Assembly (NCBI GenBank): GCA_034506395.1
Contig: JAPDPQ010000029.1
Coordinates: 1 to 64,000 of the forward strand
Source of the DNA: a candidate division KSB1 bacterium
GTDB lineage: Bacteria; Zhuqueibacterota; Zhuqueibacteria; Thermofontimicrobiales; Thermofontimicrobiaceae
Length of the DNA: 64,000 nt
Direction: 5' to 3'
The notes under the pieces were generated by a model. It worked only from the letters and a program-made list of their open reading frames with translations, was not told the DNA's origin and searched no databases. Below, in pieces: positions 61,879-64,000 of the stretch (its first letter is position 1; each line of letters begins with the position of its first letter). Both the position numbers and the translations under genes were made by a program.

Positions 61879-64000
61879 ATGAAGCTTTTAAAAGGTATGC
61901 TATTAGGAATGTTGTTAGTGTTATTCATGGTGGCGGTTAACCCGGCTCAGGACATGGGCAATGGTTCGATTTCTGGGATGGTGTTGAGCCAGGCAGACAG
62001 CACCCCACTGGCACGGGCCAAGGTTTTTGCATTTCGGTTTCAGAATTTGGGAATGCCCAAAAAGTTCTATGCTGAAACTGATGAAAAAGGTTTCTATAAA
62101 ATCGATAATTTATCTCAGGGAGACTACTGGATCTACGCGCAGCGGGATAGTTTCGTAGCGGAATTTTACAAGGATACCAATAATCCGTTCTTTGCCATTC
62201 CAATTAAGGTTGATAAAGGGGCGGCGATCAAAGGAATTGATTTTTACCTTGAGAATGGCGGCATCATTACGGGAAGAGTGACCGATCGTAATGGAGCTGG
62301 TATCCCCAAAGTTCAGATCAGCGCCACACCATTTCAATCGATCATGCCGCAACCCATTTGGGTCGATTCCTTGCTTGTGTGGGGCGCTACGCAGACGAAT
62401 GATGATGGTTATTACGAGATTAATACCTTGGATTCTAACCAATATCGGGTCTCTGCGAAGCTGATCAGCCCCATCGCCCCATTTTTCCAAATCAAGTATT
62501 ACGATAATAAGACCAATCCGATGGATGCAGACCCAGTTTTGGTGGACAATGGGCAGCAGAAATCTGGCATTGATTTTAAGTTTGATTATGTTTTGCCCAC
62601 TGGTGGTATAACAGGAACGGCAAAAGATGCTGATGGTAATCCTCTGGAAGGTGTTTTTGTGTTCGCCTGGCAAAAAACAGATGGCGATACCTTTTCCGGT
62701 TATTTCAGAGGATTTGGCAATCAGGTTCGAACGGATAAGAATGGCAATTATGCGATTAATCATCTCAGCCCTGGCGATTATATTGTATCCGCGACACGAA
62801 TTGATCAATTGAATTTTCAAACCATTTACTATGATGGAGCCGCGAAAATTGAAGATGCGACACCCGTCAAGGTGGCTGATGCGATTGTGCCCAATATCAA
62901 TTTTGTATTTGATAAATTGGCCAATCCTGGCTCCATTTCTGGCAAGGTCACATTGGATTCTGATGGATCACCAGTGGCGAATGCATTTGTTGAGGCGATG
63001 TGGATTGGCAGTTATGCTGGTCATGGGCATGCTGCGGTCCGTCCAAGCATGTTCAGTTGGACCGATGAGAAAGGCAATTATAAAATTGAGAAATTGCGCG
63101 CCGGGAAATATATTGTGCTGGTTCATAAGAATGGGTACACTGAATTTTACGATGATACACAAGATATCACCAAAGCTACCGAAGTCGAAGTCCTGGAAGG
63201 AAAAGAGACCAGTGGCATTAATTTCGGCATCCCCGCCCTTCCAGATACTGGCAGCAAAGTCTCTGGAGTTGTGAAGGATGATTCGACTGGTGATCCAATT
63301 GAAGGCGCGATCGTGACCTTATTCCCAGTTACGACTTCGCCTCATGGGAATGCATTCAAAGGGAAATTTACATTGTTCGATTTCTATGCGACCGTTTCCG
63401 ATCGCAAAGGCGAATATCTCATTGCAGGCATTCCAGCAGGAAAATACATCGCGGTATGCTGGGCTTCAAAATACATTGTCGAGTTTTATGACAATAAAAT
63501 GACCCCCTGGGACGCTGACCAGATCGAGCTAGATGGAGCGACCGATCGAAACGATATCAATTTTGCCTTAACTCCTGGTTGGGGATTCCGGCTGCCAGCG
63601 GGTGCGAACGATCAGCCAGTGGGCATGATCTCTGGCCAGATTACGGATAACGAAGGCCGCTACGTGGCTGGGGCTTATGTTTCGGTGATCGACGAAAATT
63701 ATCAGCTCCGTGGGACCGAGATGACTGGTGCCGATGGTACATATATCTTAGCAGGTATCCCTGCGGGCAAATATTTCGTTAAGGTGGATCGTATGCCTTA
63801 CAAAACTGCTTATTATGGCAATACTACCGATCTAAACCAAGCCACACCAGTAGCAGTTGGCGAGGCCGGCAATTTCACCGTTACCAGTGTCGATGTCGCC
63901 TTGACTCCTATGGCAACTACCGATGTGGAGCAGTCGACAAATTCCGACACAGCTCCAAAAGAATTCGAACTGGCTCAGAATTATCCAAATCCCTTTAATC
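61879..64000 (+). CDS. Secreted carboxypeptidase-regulatory-domain repeat protein with T9SS tail (3' end cut)
   Basis: At least 707 residues, open to the end of the window. A signal peptide (about 1-24) is followed by about six repeats of the carboxypeptidase-regulatory (beta-sandwich) type, such as 'GSISGMVLSQADSTPLARAK', 'TDEKGFYKIDNLSQGDYWIY' and 'GMISGQITDNEGRYVAGAYV'; each ends near 'YYD/FYD' and 'D(A/I)T'. The last visible residues 'FELAQNYPNPFN' begin a type IX sorting domain, so only some 60-80 residues are missing. ACGGAGGTTGAT precedes ATG 61879. Function is unknown; surface or matrix protein is likely. Confidence 0.85.
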   Translation, partial: MKLLKGMLLGMLLVLFMVAVNPAQDMGNGSISGMVLSQADSTPLARAKVFAFRFQNLGMPKKFYAETDEKGFYKIDNLSQGDYWIYAQRDSFVAEFYKDTNNPFFAIPIKVDKGAAIKGIDFYLENGGIITGRVTDRNGAGIPKVQISATPFQSIMPQPIWVDSLLVWGATQTNDDGYYEINTLDSNQYRVSAKLISPIAPFFQIKYYDNKTNPMDADPVLVDNGQQKSGIDFKFDYVLPTGGITGTAKDADGNPLEGVFVFAWQKTDGDTFSGYFRGFGNQVRTDKNGNYAINHLSPGDYIVSATRIDQLNFQTIYYDGAAKIEDATPVKVADAIVPNINFVFDKLANPGSISGKVTLDSDGSPVANAFVEAMWIGSYAGHGHAAVRPSMFSWTDEKGNYKIEKLRAGKYIVLVHKNGYTEFYDDTQDITKATEVEVLEGKETSGINFGIPALPDTGSKVSGVVKDDSTGDPIEGAIVTLFPVTTSPHGNAFKGKFTLFDFYATVSDRKGEYLIAGIPAGKYIAVCWASKYIVEFYDNKMTPWDADQIELDGATDRNDINFALTPGWGFRLPAGANDQPVGMISGQITDNEGRYVAGAYVSVIDENYQLRGTEMTGADGTYILAGIPAGKYFVKVDRMPYKTAYYGNTTDLNQATPVAVGEAGNFTVTSVDVALTPMATTDVEQSTNSDTAPKEFELAQNYPNPFN

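Noticed and set aside
1-64000. tRNA or rRNA genes
   Set aside because: Looked for cloverleaf and conserved rRNA words in the intergenic DNA; none was convincing.

Overview
The window reads as a chromosomal piece of an anaerobic or microaerophilic, Gram-negative-type bacterium of the FCB superphylum; a Calditrichota/KSB1-like or Ignavibacteria-like lineage would fit. The case rests on three secreted proteins ending in the type IX secretion 'QNYPNPFN' sorting signature, a DUF5777-type barrel, ferredoxin-linked 2-oxoacid oxidation, rubredoxin, superoxide reductase and many rubrerythrins. The phylum is an inference. No rRNA, tRNA, CRISPR array, phage or transposase gene was seen.

Region 1 (1-23.8 kb) is dominated by oxygen and redox defence, almost all on the + strand: a ferritin (cut by the window edge), desulfoferrodoxin, thiol peroxidase, a pentaheme cytochrome, a heme-tagged porin, a Tat-exported Fe/Mn superoxide dismutase, a cytochrome-barrel fusion, a CBS protein, rubredoxin, Bcp, a glutaredoxin/ferredoxin-thioredoxin-reductase pair and three consecutive rubrerythrin-like proteins. 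Interleaved are korA and korB (split by a PIN toxin-antitoxin pair), a second toxin-antitoxin-like pair (DUF2283), aconitase and a UbiA prenyltransferase. Intergenic gaps here are packed with palindromic repeats of several families, some nested in one another.

Region 2 (23.8-42 kb) holds a 2-kb two-gene segment bounded by a 48-bp direct repeat of the ubiA 3' end, a cytochrome b5/DUF2231 protein, selD (whose catalytic residue is an in-frame TGA, so SelD is itself a selenoprotein), envelope proteins, a deacetylase, a sodium/solute symporter, a PP2C-LytR_C fusion, a NamZ-type muramidase lipoprotein, a methyltransferase, a TPR protein and a large YCF48-repeat secreted protein.

Region 3 (42-46 kb) is a second stress cluster: a PerR/Fur regulator with a near-perfect PerR box over its own promoter, two rubrerythrins, a periplasmic Cys-type glutathione peroxidase, dodecin and a small winged-helix protein.

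Region 4 (46-52.4 kb) is sugar-phosphate metabolism: polyphosphate-glucokinase-like kinase, glucose-6-phosphate isomerase, ribose-5-phosphate isomerase and glucose-6-phosphate dehydrogenase, a plausible NADPH source for the peroxidases. Region 5 (52.7-64 kb) has a Rad50/SbcC-like ATPase, an Smr protein, an excisionase-like DNA binder, a minus-strand sulfate operon (SLC13 transporter, sat, cysC) and a secreted carboxypeptidase-regulatory-domain protein running off the end.

The most notable points are the selenocysteine SelD with a SECIS-like hairpin, the 48-bp repeat around the two-gene insert, the nested palindromic repeats, the heme-bearing outer-membrane proteins and the PerR box.
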